Positions 9,258 to 18,900 of a DNA stretch of 64,000 nucleotides are shown here, one piece after another; within the stretch, counting starts at the first letter, position 1; each line of letters starts with the position of its first letter. Below the pieces are notes generated by a model. The model did not search any database. It was not told where the DNA came from and saw nothing but the letters and a program-made list of their open reading frames with translations. The position numbers were made by a program, and so were the translations under genes. Source of the stretch: G963676655 sp963676655. Its GTDB lineage: Bacteria; Verrucomicrobiota; Lentisphaeria; Victivallales; Victivallaceae. The DNA is taken from the NCBI GenBank assembly GCA_963676655.2, contig CAXXKX010000003.1:4154001-4218000 (forward strand), written 5' to 3'.

Positions 9258-9389
9258 AGTTGAAGGTTGAAAGTTGAACGCAAAAAGCATACAATTGTTT
9301 ACTTTATTACCAATGCCTTTATCTCAAAGAATCAAAAGGGAATCATGCTTCTTTGCTGGGACTTTTAACCTGTTGCTTTCAACTTTCAA
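9258..9389. repeat. Heptamer tandem repeat with an inverted copy in the 9223-9449 spacer
   Basis: Three tandem heptamers [AG]GTTGAA occupy 9258-9278. A 12-bp segment of them (TTGAAAGTTGAA, 9267-9278) is repeated in inverted orientation at 9378-9389, about 100 bp away. No coding sequence was seen in this 227-bp spacer. It could be a small mobile-element remnant or a long hairpin in the leader of the following operon. Confidence 0.5.
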
Positions 9390-9449
9390 TTCTCATGCAA
9401 AATTACTGTTTTACAAGAGTCTAAACTCTAAACTTAAGGAGAAAAACAA

Positions 9450-10133
9450 ATGAAAAAGGCTAAAGGCATATCTGTTTTTACGCTTATCGAGCTATTGGTA
9501 GTAATTGCTATAATAGCGATTCTCGCGTCGATGCTGCTGCCGGCGCTGGGTAAAGCGCGGGCCAGGGCCAAGGCTATCAGTTGCATTAATAATCTTAAGC
9601 AAATTGGAACCGGATATCTGATATATGCCGATGATAGCAATGAGTTTTCGCCTACTCTCGGACGAGGCGGTGAAGCCATTGACTTTTTTTGGTGCTATCA
9701 GCTGTCAAAATATGTCGGTTCTGACCTTACTCCGACAAAATCGCTGGCCGCCACGGCAAGGCCGGCGGTTCCATGTTATACCTGTCCTGCTGCTCCTCCC
9801 GGAAGCGCATTCTCCAGAGCGGGAAGCAATCAACTTACTTACGGATATAATCGAAGAGCCGGAGATTTCAATGCCAGCGGTATTTACCTGACAGCCAAGC
9901 TTGGAAAAATAAAAAAACCGGCTCTCAAGTTCATGTTTATGGATTCAGTCACCACTTACTGGGGAGTTTTTGCCAATACCACCAACTATATCGGATATTA
10001 TCATGACAATGTAGTGAACATTGGTTTTGCCGATGGACATGCCGCGGCTGAAAGCGTCACTTATCCGCTTGTAGCAAACGAAGGCTGGCGGGTTGAGAAT
10101 TGGTGGCCAAGTGGTGTATATAGCAAATATTAA
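9450..10133 (+). CDS. Prepilin-like (pseudopilin) protein with C-terminal DG-H motif
   Basis: A 227-aa protein. The leader MKKAKGISV is followed by FTLIELLVVIAIIAILAS and a variable body with a cysteine pair region (CYTCPAAPP), ending in the motif YYHDNVVNIGFADGHAAAE. AAGGAG lies 8-10 nt before the ATG. The residue at -1 is Val, not Gly. It leads a six-gene rightward operon, 41 bp before a DUF4838 gene. By family it should be cleaved by a prepilin peptidase and inserted in the inner membrane or a pseudopilus. A partnership with the downstream secreted proteins is inferred from the repeated gene order in this window. Confidence 0.9.
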   Translation: MKKAKGISVFTLIELLVVIAIIAILASMLLPALGKARARAKAISCINNLKQIGTGYLIYADDSNEFSPTLGRGGEAIDFFWCYQLSKYVGSDLTPTKSLAATARPAVPCYTCPAAPPGSAFSRAGSNQLTYGYNRRAGDFNASGIYLTAKLGKIKKPALKFMFMDSVTTYWGVFANTTNYIGYYHDNVVNIGFADGHAAAESVTYPLVANEGWRVENWWPSGVYSKY

Positions 10134-10174
10134 AAACTTTTATGCAATAAATAACTATTAATTTAACATAAATC

Positions 10175-12667
10175 ATGAATTTCAAAAAAATATCTTTATT
10201 ACTAATTGTCGGCGCTTTTTTTCTGCAAGTTTTCAACTTGAATGCTCTTGAAATCGTTAAAAATGGGAAAGCCCGGGCTGAAATTGTCGTTCCAGACAAA
10301 ATGCTTGATGTTGAAAAGGCCTCGGTCGAAGAATTGCTGTATCACATTCAAAAAGCCGCAGGTGTAACGCTGAACTGTCGCCGTGAAACATCACCCGGCA
10401 ACAAAACACTGAATTCAATTTATCTTGGTAAGACTAAACTGGCCCGAAAGTATGGTATTGACAAGGATATTCCCGGTCTGAACGGTTATGTCATCCGGAT
10501 TGCCGGCAACAATATTTTCATTGTCGGGGACGATACTGCCGGTCCGGTGTTCGGGAGGCTCCATACAAACCAGACACATATAGGGACCTTGCTCGGGGTC
10601 TATAAGCTGCTTCGCAAGGATATGAAAGTCTGCTGGTTATGGCCAGGTGAAGATGGCGAAATAATCCCGCAAAGTAAAAAGATTGAGTTCAACCTTCAAT
10701 GCAGTGAAAAACCACTTTTGCAGCACAGCAGGTTCCGGACCCATAGTGGTGAATTCGGCTGGAAATCACCGGAGAACGCTCAGAAGTTCTATCGGGATCG
10801 CTCGCGGTGGCTGCGCCGTCACGGATTTTCTTCCGCAGTATGCCTTGAATATCCGCATGGATTTACCGACTACTGGAAAAGGTTTCATAAGAGCCACCCC
10901 GACTTTTTTCAGTTGCTTCCGGACGGGAAAAGGGGGATTGACCCCAACTATGCCGGTGGAACCGGTAAAAATACTTCTTTATGTGTATCCAATCCTGAAT
11001 TGCACGAACAGATTATAAAAGACTGGTTGAAACGACGTCGTCCGGGAAAAGACTGGCTGAATGCCAAAGAAAACGACAGTCCTGGAAAGTGTATCTGTCC
11101 AAAATGCCTGAGTTGGGATGAAAACCCGGGCCGGGATTTATCTTCTCTAACCAAAGAATACCGGCAAAATAACAAAGACTGGTACAATCCTCTTGGCCAG
11201 GTATCAAATCGCTATGCGCATTTCTGGCTTGCGTTACAGAAAAAAGCTCAAAAATATGATCCCAATGTGATTATTTATGGTTTGGCTTATACGAATTACA
11301 CTGATCCGCCAAGTGTAAAGTTAAACCCGAACATCAGGATTTCAATCGCTCCTAATATAATGTTTCCCATGACCCGGAAATTGTCTGCCGGATTCAGGAA
11401 AGACTGGCAGGGCTGGTATAACAGCGGAGCCTTGCTCTGTCTTCGTCCGAACTATTTCAGCAGTGGACACAATATGCCGATTTTCTTTGCCGAAAGATTC
11501 GGTGACGATTTTACTTTTGCCGCAAAACACGGCCTGTTCGCCACTGATTTTGACTCGCTGACGGGGCAGTGGGGAGTTCAAGGACCTAATCTTTACATGC
11601 TGGGGTGTAAGACCCTGGAGCCGACGCGTTCGACAAAGGAGATCCTGAACGAATACTACAATGGCTTTGGAAAAGCCGCCAGTGAGGTCAAGGCATATTT
11701 TGAATACTGGCAGCAAATATCTGACGCGGTCACGGAAGAAGAAGCGAAAAAATTTGATCTGAACTGGCTACACTTCTATATCAATGCCGACCATGTTTTC
11801 ACTCCGCGGGTGATGCGTCACGCGAAAGCGTTGCTAGACAAGGCAGCCGAGGCCGCCAAAGATGACCCGGGTGACGCAAAACGAGTTAAATTTTTGCAGG
11901 AAGGACTTGAAAACGCGAATCTGGTATTAGAAGCACAGCGGGCCTCCCGTGCCTATGAAAAAGATAAGAATTCATGGAAAGCTTTTGCTTTGGCCCTCAA
12001 GAAACTTGATGAGTTCCGGGCTCGCACCGAAAGTGACAATATCGCTAATATGGCATTTCTGGTGCAAAATGAAGCGGTTACCTTCCGCAGAAGGTTGATG
12101 CGGCGGAAATTGGCGCAGGGTGAAGATAAGCAGCAGGAGATAAAGGCCACGTTGGCCGCTCTAAAAAAACAGGCGCCGCGTCCAAGCTTTGCGAAAGGGT
12201 TTAAAACCTGGAAATTCATGTGGGACGAGTTGGAAGAAGGCGAAAGCAGGGGATGGCAGTTGCCTGCCTTTGACGACAGCTCATGGTATGATGTCAAGGT
12301 TGACAGTTGGTGGGAAAAACAGGCTGTCGGGAAAGCCTGGGCCAAAAAGAACGGGCATAATTATGATGGTCTTGCCTGGTATCGGACATCATTCAAAGTT
12401 GATAAACTGCAAAAAAAACAGAAAGTTTATCTAGTCTTCGGAGCTGTTGACGAAGCCTGCCGGGTATGGCTCAACGGAAAACTTCTTCTGGTCAGGCCTT
12501 ATCCCTATAAGGGCAACAAGAATTCATGGGGAGAACCGTTTAAAATTGATATTACCGACCACCTTTCTTCTGATTGGAACACTGTGGTTGTCGAAGTTGA
12601 AGACAGATCAGGAGCCGGTGGTATATGGAAAGGGGTTTCATTAATGAGCGGAAGTTCCCGTAAATAA
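10175..12667 (+). CDS. Secreted DUF4838-family protein with C-terminal sugar-binding domain
   Basis: An 830-aa protein. Signal peptide 1-25 (ISLLLIVGAFFLQVFNLNA). About residues 26-150 resemble the N-terminal domain of alpha-glucuronidases (VEELLYHIQKAAG...IYLGKTKLA). The central region is DUF4838-like, with KVCWLWPGEDGE, a C-x-C-x-x-C cluster (GKCICPKCLSW) and GLFATDFDSLTGQWGVQGPNLY. A helical part follows, then a GH2-type jelly roll at about 670-825 (WQLPAFDDSSWYDVKV...VWLNGKLL). DUF4838 proteins occur in polysaccharide-degradation loci; their reaction is not established. It is paralogous to the next gene, and the two are spaced by 32 bp in one operon. Confidence 0.88.
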   Translation: MNFKKISLLLIVGAFFLQVFNLNALEIVKNGKARAEIVVPDKMLDVEKASVEELLYHIQKAAGVTLNCRRETSPGNKTLNSIYLGKTKLARKYGIDKDIPGLNGYVIRIAGNNIFIVGDDTAGPVFGRLHTNQTHIGTLLGVYKLLRKDMKVCWLWPGEDGEIIPQSKKIEFNLQCSEKPLLQHSRFRTHSGEFGWKSPENAQKFYRDRSRWLRRHGFSSAVCLEYPHGFTDYWKRFHKSHPDFFQLLPDGKRGIDPNYAGGTGKNTSLCVSNPELHEQIIKDWLKRRRPGKDWLNAKENDSPGKCICPKCLSWDENPGRDLSSLTKEYRQNNKDWYNPLGQVSNRYAHFWLALQKKAQKYDPNVIIYGLAYTNYTDPPSVKLNPNIRISIAPNIMFPMTRKLSAGFRKDWQGWYNSGALLCLRPNYFSSGHNMPIFFAERFGDDFTFAAKHGLFATDFDSLTGQWGVQGPNLYMLGCKTLEPTRSTKEILNEYYNGFGKAASEVKAYFEYWQQISDAVTEEEAKKFDLNWLHFYINADHVFTPRVMRHAKALLDKAAEAAKDDPGDAKRVKFLQEGLENANLVLEAQRASRAYEKDKNSWKAFALALKKLDEFRARTESDNIANMAFLVQNEAVTFRRRLMRRKLAQGEDKQQEIKATLAALKKQAPRPSFAKGFKTWKFMWDELEEGESRGWQLPAFDDSSWYDVKVDSWWEKQAVGKAWAKKNGHNYDGLAWYRTSFKVDKLQKKQKVYLVFGAVDEACRVWLNGKLLLVRPYPYKGNKNSWGEPFKIDITDHLSSDWNTVVVEVEDRSGAGGIWKGVSLMSGSSRK

Positions 12668-12699
12668 TATTTGTTTCAGTAACCATGTGATAATTGTCT

Positions 12700-15093
12700 A
12701 TGAGTAAACTAATTCTAACATTTCTAATCATTTGCGGAGTTTATACTATGGTACTTGCCAAAGATGGTTTTGTACTTGTTGATAAGGGTGAGGCCAATGT
12801 TGACATTGTATTGCCAGTGAATCCAAACAATGTCGAAAAATATGCCGCGGCCGAATTGCAAAAGCATATTGAAAAAGCAACAAAATGCAAATTGGCAGTT
12901 ATCAGTGAAGATAAGGTCAAAAAGCGTTTTAATATCTACCTCGGCAACACTCAAGCAGCCGGAAGAAATCATATTTTCACGGAAAAGTTGCCGGTTAATG
13001 CCTGGTCAATCAAGATCACTGACAGGGATATTATTCTTGCCGGTAAAGACGGTAATGGTATTCTGCCCAAAGACGATACCACACCAATGGGGACGTTATT
13101 CGCGGTTTATAACTATCTTGACAATAAACTCGGGGTCCGTTGGCTATGGCCGGGAGAGCTTGGAACATTTGTCCCTGAAACCAACTCTTTACTAAGCGGA
13201 CCGCCAATTGATAAGACTCACATTCCCAAATTACTTCATTCAAGAATGCGAGATCCCGAACTTACCGGATGGCATAATTTTTACAGCAGAAAAGAGTATC
13301 AGGATTCCTTGCTGGAACGCCAAATATGGTTGCGGCGGCATCAATTTGCCTGTGGAACGTCTTTTGAGTATGGGCATGGATATGGAAAATATTGGAGCAG
13401 GTTTAAGAAAACGCATCCTGATTTTTTCGCTTTGCGCCCGGACGGTAAACGTGCTCCAATCGACAAGCGAACCTATTTGGTGCAGTTGTGTGTATCAAAC
13501 CCTGAACTTCATAAACAAATTATTAAAGACTGGTTGAAACAAAGAGACGACTATCCACGTCTTCCCTGGATTAACGGAATCGAAAATGATCGCCGTTCGC
13601 TTGATCCTCCATGTCAATGCAAAAACTGTCGCGCCTGGGATGCCGCGAAAAAGTCATATTCCAAGGACAGTGCTTATTTGATTACGACAGATAAGAAAGC
13701 GGACCGGGATTTTTCTCTGGAGCTTTCTGACCGCTATGCTAAATTCTGGTTGGCACTGCAGAGAGAAGGTGAAAAATATGATCCGGAAAACATTGTATTG
13801 GGCTATGCCTACAGCAACTATGCAAATCCGCCAAAGGAAACTAAACTCAATGGCCGGATCATTGTCGGTATCGTACCAAATTTTGATTACCCTCTGGATA
13901 ACGCCCATCGTAATGATTTTATTAATCAGTGGAAAGGCTGGAGCGATACCGGAGCCGGACTTTACCTGCGCCCCAATTATTTTCTTGCGGGGTACTGTCT
14001 CCCATATATTTACGCCCATCAATTCGGCCATGATTATAAATATGCTTACAACCATATGATGATTGGAACGGACTTTGACAGTTTGACCGGTATGTTTGGA
14101 ACTCAGGGAACCAATCTATACATGGTAGCACGGCTCAACGACAGCCCGGAAATGACTGTTGAAGAGGTGCTTTCCGATTACTACTCTACTTTTGGCAACG
14201 CCGCTCCTGAAATAAAAAAATATTTTGATTTATGGGAAAAACTCACAAGGCAACGAGATTCAGAGTTTCAAAAAAAATATCCTGAAGGCGGCTGGCTCCA
14301 TATGGGGGTAAGTGGAAATAAACTATATTCTCCAGCGGATATTGTTAAAGCTGAAAAAATTTTGAATAAGGCTGAAAAACTCGCTTGTAATGACAAGGGT
14401 GTATTGGCAAGGATAGATTTTCTAAAAAAAGGTTTGAAGCATACTTCCTTAACCCTTAAAACGATAACCGCGTTTCAAGCATATAAAGTCGACCGCAAAA
14501 ATCCTGAGCTTAAATCGAAATTTGATAAATCCTTAAAAGCGCTTGATGCCTACCGGTATGAAATCCGTAATGACCAGATCGTCAATATCCCATTACTCCT
14601 CAAGCTGGAAGTGTGGCTGGGCTGGCGTAATAGTAAAATAATCAAAGCGGCAAAATTAACGAATCCGGAAATCATGGAAAGCCTTTTTGACGACAATGGT
14701 ATCATCTGGAAAACGCAGTGCGTAAAGGGGACTTGTTCTTTCGGTTGTGATCCCACAGGCTTCAAAGGCGATAAACCGTCAGCGTTTATTGAATGTACTG
14801 ATTTAGATAAATCCGAAAAATCATGGGCGAGATATTATGTTGATCTTACTGTTAAAGCAGGGCAGAAATACAAGTTGAAATTGCATGTAAAAACTTCCTC
14901 TGACTTTAATGGATCGGTGCAGGTTTGGCCTCCCGGTAAATCCCGGTTGTCAATTAAGCCGACAGTTGGAGTATGGCAGGAATTTATCCTGAATTTTGTT
15001 GCTGGCAAAAGCTCAAGATTATATCTGAATTTATGGAACGGAACTGGAAAAGTCAGCTTTGCGGAAATGAGTTTAGAGGCTATAGGCCCATAA
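12700..15093 (+). CDS. Secreted DUF4838-family protein (paralogue of the upstream gene)
   Basis: A 797-aa protein. ATG 12700 gives a clean signal peptide (MSKLILTFLIICGVYTMVLA); an in-frame TTG lies two codons earlier, and neither has a clear ribosome-binding site. The order matches the upstream paralogue: glucuronidase-type N-terminal domain (AAAELQKHIEKATKC...IYLGNTQAAG), DUF4838 region with GVRWLWPGELG, a C-x-C-x-x-C cluster (PPCQCKNCRAW) and MIGTDFDSLTGMFGTQGTNLY. The C-terminus differs: a CBM_4_9-like beta-sandwich (WARYYVDLTVKAGQKYKLKLHVKTSS) replaces the GH2-type jelly roll. The pair probably acts on related linkages, with different binding modules. Confidence 0.88.
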   Translation: MSKLILTFLIICGVYTMVLAKDGFVLVDKGEANVDIVLPVNPNNVEKYAAAELQKHIEKATKCKLAVISEDKVKKRFNIYLGNTQAAGRNHIFTEKLPVNAWSIKITDRDIILAGKDGNGILPKDDTTPMGTLFAVYNYLDNKLGVRWLWPGELGTFVPETNSLLSGPPIDKTHIPKLLHSRMRDPELTGWHNFYSRKEYQDSLLERQIWLRRHQFACGTSFEYGHGYGKYWSRFKKTHPDFFALRPDGKRAPIDKRTYLVQLCVSNPELHKQIIKDWLKQRDDYPRLPWINGIENDRRSLDPPCQCKNCRAWDAAKKSYSKDSAYLITTDKKADRDFSLELSDRYAKFWLALQREGEKYDPENIVLGYAYSNYANPPKETKLNGRIIVGIVPNFDYPLDNAHRNDFINQWKGWSDTGAGLYLRPNYFLAGYCLPYIYAHQFGHDYKYAYNHMMIGTDFDSLTGMFGTQGTNLYMVARLNDSPEMTVEEVLSDYYSTFGNAAPEIKKYFDLWEKLTRQRDSEFQKKYPEGGWLHMGVSGNKLYSPADIVKAEKILNKAEKLACNDKGVLARIDFLKKGLKHTSLTLKTITAFQAYKVDRKNPELKSKFDKSLKALDAYRYEIRNDQIVNIPLLLKLEVWLGWRNSKIIKAAKLTNPEIMESLFDDNGIIWKTQCVKGTCSFGCDPTGFKGDKPSAFIECTDLDKSEKSWARYYVDLTVKAGQKYKLKLHVKTSSDFNGSVQVWPPGKSRLSIKPTVGVWQEFILNFVAGKSSRLYLNLWNGTGKVSFAEMSLEAIGP

Positions 15094-15229
15094 CAATAAT
15101 AGATTATGAAGGATGTTCTAAGGTAAAGATCTTCCATTGAAACTTTAGTAATAAATTGAAATCTAATTATCAAATAGTTTAAAAAAAATGATCCAAAGAA
15201 TAACCCTTAAATTAAAGGAAAAAACAAAA

Positions 15230-15934
15230 ATGGAAAAAATGAAAAGGATTGATAGGCTGGGTTTTACGCTTATCGAATTGCTGGTTGTGATCGCGATAAT
15301 CGCAATCCTTGCGTCGATGCTGCTGCCGGCGCTCAACCAGGCCCGGGAAAGAGCCAAAGCGATCAAGTGTATGAATAATGTGAAGCAGTTGGGACTTGGC
15401 TGGGTTCAATATGTCAACGACTTCAATTCCTACGTCCCAATGCATTTGACCTCAACACCCCAGACAAAATACTGGGGATATATCCTTTACAACAACGACT
15501 ATGCCAGCCGTGATTCATTCTATTGCGATAACGTGGTTCAATTCTGTCCCGATTATTCCAGGGATTATCTTGACAACGTGAAGGATGATTCCGCTCATGC
15601 CTGGGAATTCGCCTATATCAGCTATGGGTATAATACGGTCGGGGTTGGTGACGACTGGTATAACGGATTCGTCAGGCATACCCCGGAACAGCCGGCAAAG
15701 CCGGGAAGAATTAAAAATCCGTCCCACAAAATTCTTTTAGCCGATGCTAAAATGACCATTGCCGCACGTCCGTACCATGTCATAGATTCCCTTGCGAGCA
15801 ACGGGATGATCAATGCCCGTCATAGCGGCGCGGCAAACTTCCTCTGGTGCGATGGGCATGCCAGTTCAGACAAGCGGGGCAATCTTTTGCAAATGTCTCC
15901 GCTGCTTCCTTCTTTTATGGGGAGAAATCAGTGA
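15230..15934 (+). CDS. Prepilin-like (pseudopilin) protein translationally coupled to a hydrolase
   Basis: A 234-aa protein from ATG 15230, which has AAAGGA about 10 nt upstream. A longer frame from 15188 would add 14 residues without a ribosome-binding site. The leader is MEKMKRIDRLG, then FTLIELLVVIAIIAILAS; this is the only one of the five pseudopilins here with the canonical Gly at -1. The body ends ARHSGAANFLWCDGHASSD, the DG-H motif. Its TGA stop (15932-15934) overlaps the GTG start (15931) of the next gene in a GTGA arrangement, so the two are probably translated as a unit. It sits fourth in the 9450-22648 operon. Confidence 0.9.
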   Translation: MEKMKRIDRLGFTLIELLVVIAIIAILASMLLPALNQARERAKAIKCMNNVKQLGLGWVQYVNDFNSYVPMHLTSTPQTKYWGYILYNNDYASRDSFYCDNVVQFCPDYSRDYLDNVKDDSAHAWEFAYISYGYNTVGVGDDWYNGFVRHTPEQPAKPGRIKNPSHKILLADAKMTIAARPYHVIDSLASNGMINARHSGAANFLWCDGHASSDKRGNLLQMSPLLPSFMGRNQ

Positions 15935-18900
15935 AAAGTTTTTGTTTTTTAAAGACAGCATGTCTCGTTTTCGTTTGTCTTGGCAATTCTATGGTTAATG
16001 CCGGGACCCCGGAAAATCTTCTGAAAAATAAAAGTATCAAATGGGGATATCGGCAGGTTAATGGAGCGAAAGGTTCGCTCAGCCAGGCCGCTGATATGTC
16101 TCAGAAGGTTGTGAAAAGCAACGGCAAAGGTTATGTTTTTTTCATTAATGAAACCAATATAAAGCTGGTTCCGGGAAAAACTTATGAAGCTGTCGTTTAC
16201 TTTAAGCCCCTGGCCAGGTCTATAAAAGGCAAAATAATGATTTCGATGCCGGGAGGAAAACGCACTCCTTATCCGGTCTCCGCCTGGGCGACGCCGGTTG
16301 CAAATTCGGCTAAAGCGGATATTATTTTCAAGGCCGGGGCGGACGAGAAATTTTTGCGGCTTCATCTGGTGCTGGAAGGAACCGGGGCCGTGCTTGTTGA
16401 CCGTGTTACTTTGAAAGAGGTTTCTCCGCTCAATGAAAAGGCTTTGGTTTGGAACGGAAGTATGCTCAAACGGGCATGGCGACCATTCGGGCTGTATAAA
16501 AAATCCGCGGCGGATGATTACTTGTCCGCTGTTGTTATGCCGAACGGCGGTTTTTATAATGACGCCCTTGACTGGAATGCGGCAAAAATCAAAGCGGTGG
16601 AAATAACTTTTAGAGCTTTTGACGAAGGCGGATATGTACAGATACAGTGGTCTGCGGCTGACGGCGGCAATAAGTACAAAGGTCAGCTTACCCGTTCCAT
16701 TCCGCCCGACGGGGTTTGGAATACTCTGGTTTTTGATGTTGGTCAGGATAGAAACTGGAAAGGTACTGTAAAAGAACTGAGAGTGTCATGGCATCAGTTG
16801 TACGCGCCGTGTAAAGTCGAGCTGAAACGGGTGGAAGCCTTGCCGTTGGCAAATGTTATTCCGAATGCCGGGGGTATCGCCTCCGGGCAGACGCTGAAAG
16901 TGGATATGCTTAAACCGCGCGGGGAATACTCGCTGCAATGGGTAAACGGTAAAAATCCCGGTCTGGCGTTTGACATATATGATTATAACAAGAAACCGCT
17001 CAAAACTGTTGAACTGCCGGCCGGAAAAAATAAAATAGAGTTTAAGTCTCCGGAGATGGCGGCCTATGCAATGATCAAAGCGCATGGTAAATCAGCCGGA
17101 TTTCCGCTTTTGAAACTTGAGAAATTGAAGCCGCTGAACCGGCCGGAATACTGGTGGGATGCAAATTGGATCTGGAGTCGCAACGGGACCGGTCCGAGCG
17201 ATTATGTCTGGTTCACAAAGAGTTTTGAATTGAAAACCGCGCCCAAGCTGGCGGAAATGCTGTTTACCGGTGATGACGAAGTTCAGGTGTTTGTCAACGG
17301 CAAACTGTTTCACGGAAATCGGGAATGGTCGGCTCCCACGAAAGCCGATATAACAAAAGCCCTGCATGCGGGAAGTAACCGGATCGTGGTTCGGGTGCAG
17401 AATTATGAAGCCTGGGGTGGTTTGCTGCTGGAACTTTTCGCGGAAGACGCCAAAGGGCAGGGAACAAGGATCTGTACAGATAAATCATGGTTGTGTCACG
17501 AAGGCGGCAAAACTCAGCCGTCCGACATCGGTTCAAAGGTACATGTATTCGGAATGCCGCCGGTACCGCCGTGGGGTTCGCTGGTCGGCTACAGCTATAT
17601 CGGGCCACGACCGATTCCTCCGGGGGCGGTGAAAAAGGAGTATCGGGTTAATAAGCCGGCGTCCGGTTTTAAGCCTAAACTTGCGAATGTTCGGATTGCC
17701 GGTGCCGGAAAACGGGCCTGGATAATGATAAACGGTAAACGCTTTGCGCCGATTTATTTTGATTTGCCGCACTATTCATCCGATCCTGAGGGCAAGATAT
17801 TTTATTTGAATAACGCCGTGAAAAGTGATGCCCGGATTATCCGGACCGGTTTTGATATGCGTAAAATGTGGTTGGGGCCGGACAAGTTTGACTTCTCCAA
17901 ATTTGACAAAGCAATGAATGTTCTGCTGGCGCATGTTCCGGATCGTTATGTGCTGACGGTTGTCTCTTCCTATATGCCGCGTTGGTGGCTGCAAAAATAT
18001 CCTGATGAAGCTACTAAATTTTATGGTAACGTCAAACCGAATATAAATAATGATTTCCAGAGCCTGGGGTCGAAGAAATGGCTTGTGGACGTGAGTGTCG
18101 CGTATCGTAAATTGATCGAACACATCAAGCGGCAGCCCTATGCGTCCAGGATTATCGGCATGTGTCCGGCTGACGGTTCTACCTGGGAGTGGATGTGGAG
18201 CCACGGACGCGGTCACAGCGGCAGAAGATACAGTGGTTACAGCGTGGCCGCGATCAACTCATTCCGGGAGTTTCTCCGGAAGAAGTATGGCGACCAGGAG
18301 CGTTTTAAAACCATTATGCCGCCGACTCCGCAACGGCTTGATTCCTCTTCTGTGGTTAATATGCTCGATCCGAAAAAGGACCGTGATCTTATCGATTGGT
18401 TCGAATACCGCAATGAAACGGTATCGGGCGATATTATTCACTTATGCCGGACCATTAAAGAGGCATCCGGCAATAACTGGATATCCGGCACATATTACGG
18501 CTATCTGATTATGTTCAGCCGCATGTATTTCCATTTGCAGGACGGCGGACATCTGGGTATAAGCAAGATTGCCAAATCACCTTATGTGGATTTTGTCTTT
18601 GGTCCGACTATGTACCACTGGCGACGTTTGGGCATGTCTGATAGTCCGATGCAGCCTTCGGAGGCCTTTACCAGTCATGGCAAACTGGTGATCTGTGAAT
18701 TGGATTACCGGGTGTTCCCGGAGCCGACCGATTATGAAAGACGCAACGGCAAGGTCGATACGGTCGAGCAGTCGGAGGCGGTGATGAATCGGGGCCTGGC
18801 AATGATTTTGACCCGCGGTCTTGGCGGACATTACATGGAGTTGCATGAAAGATGGTTCCACGAACCGGTTCTTTTGATGATGATCAAAGATCAGTTGGAG

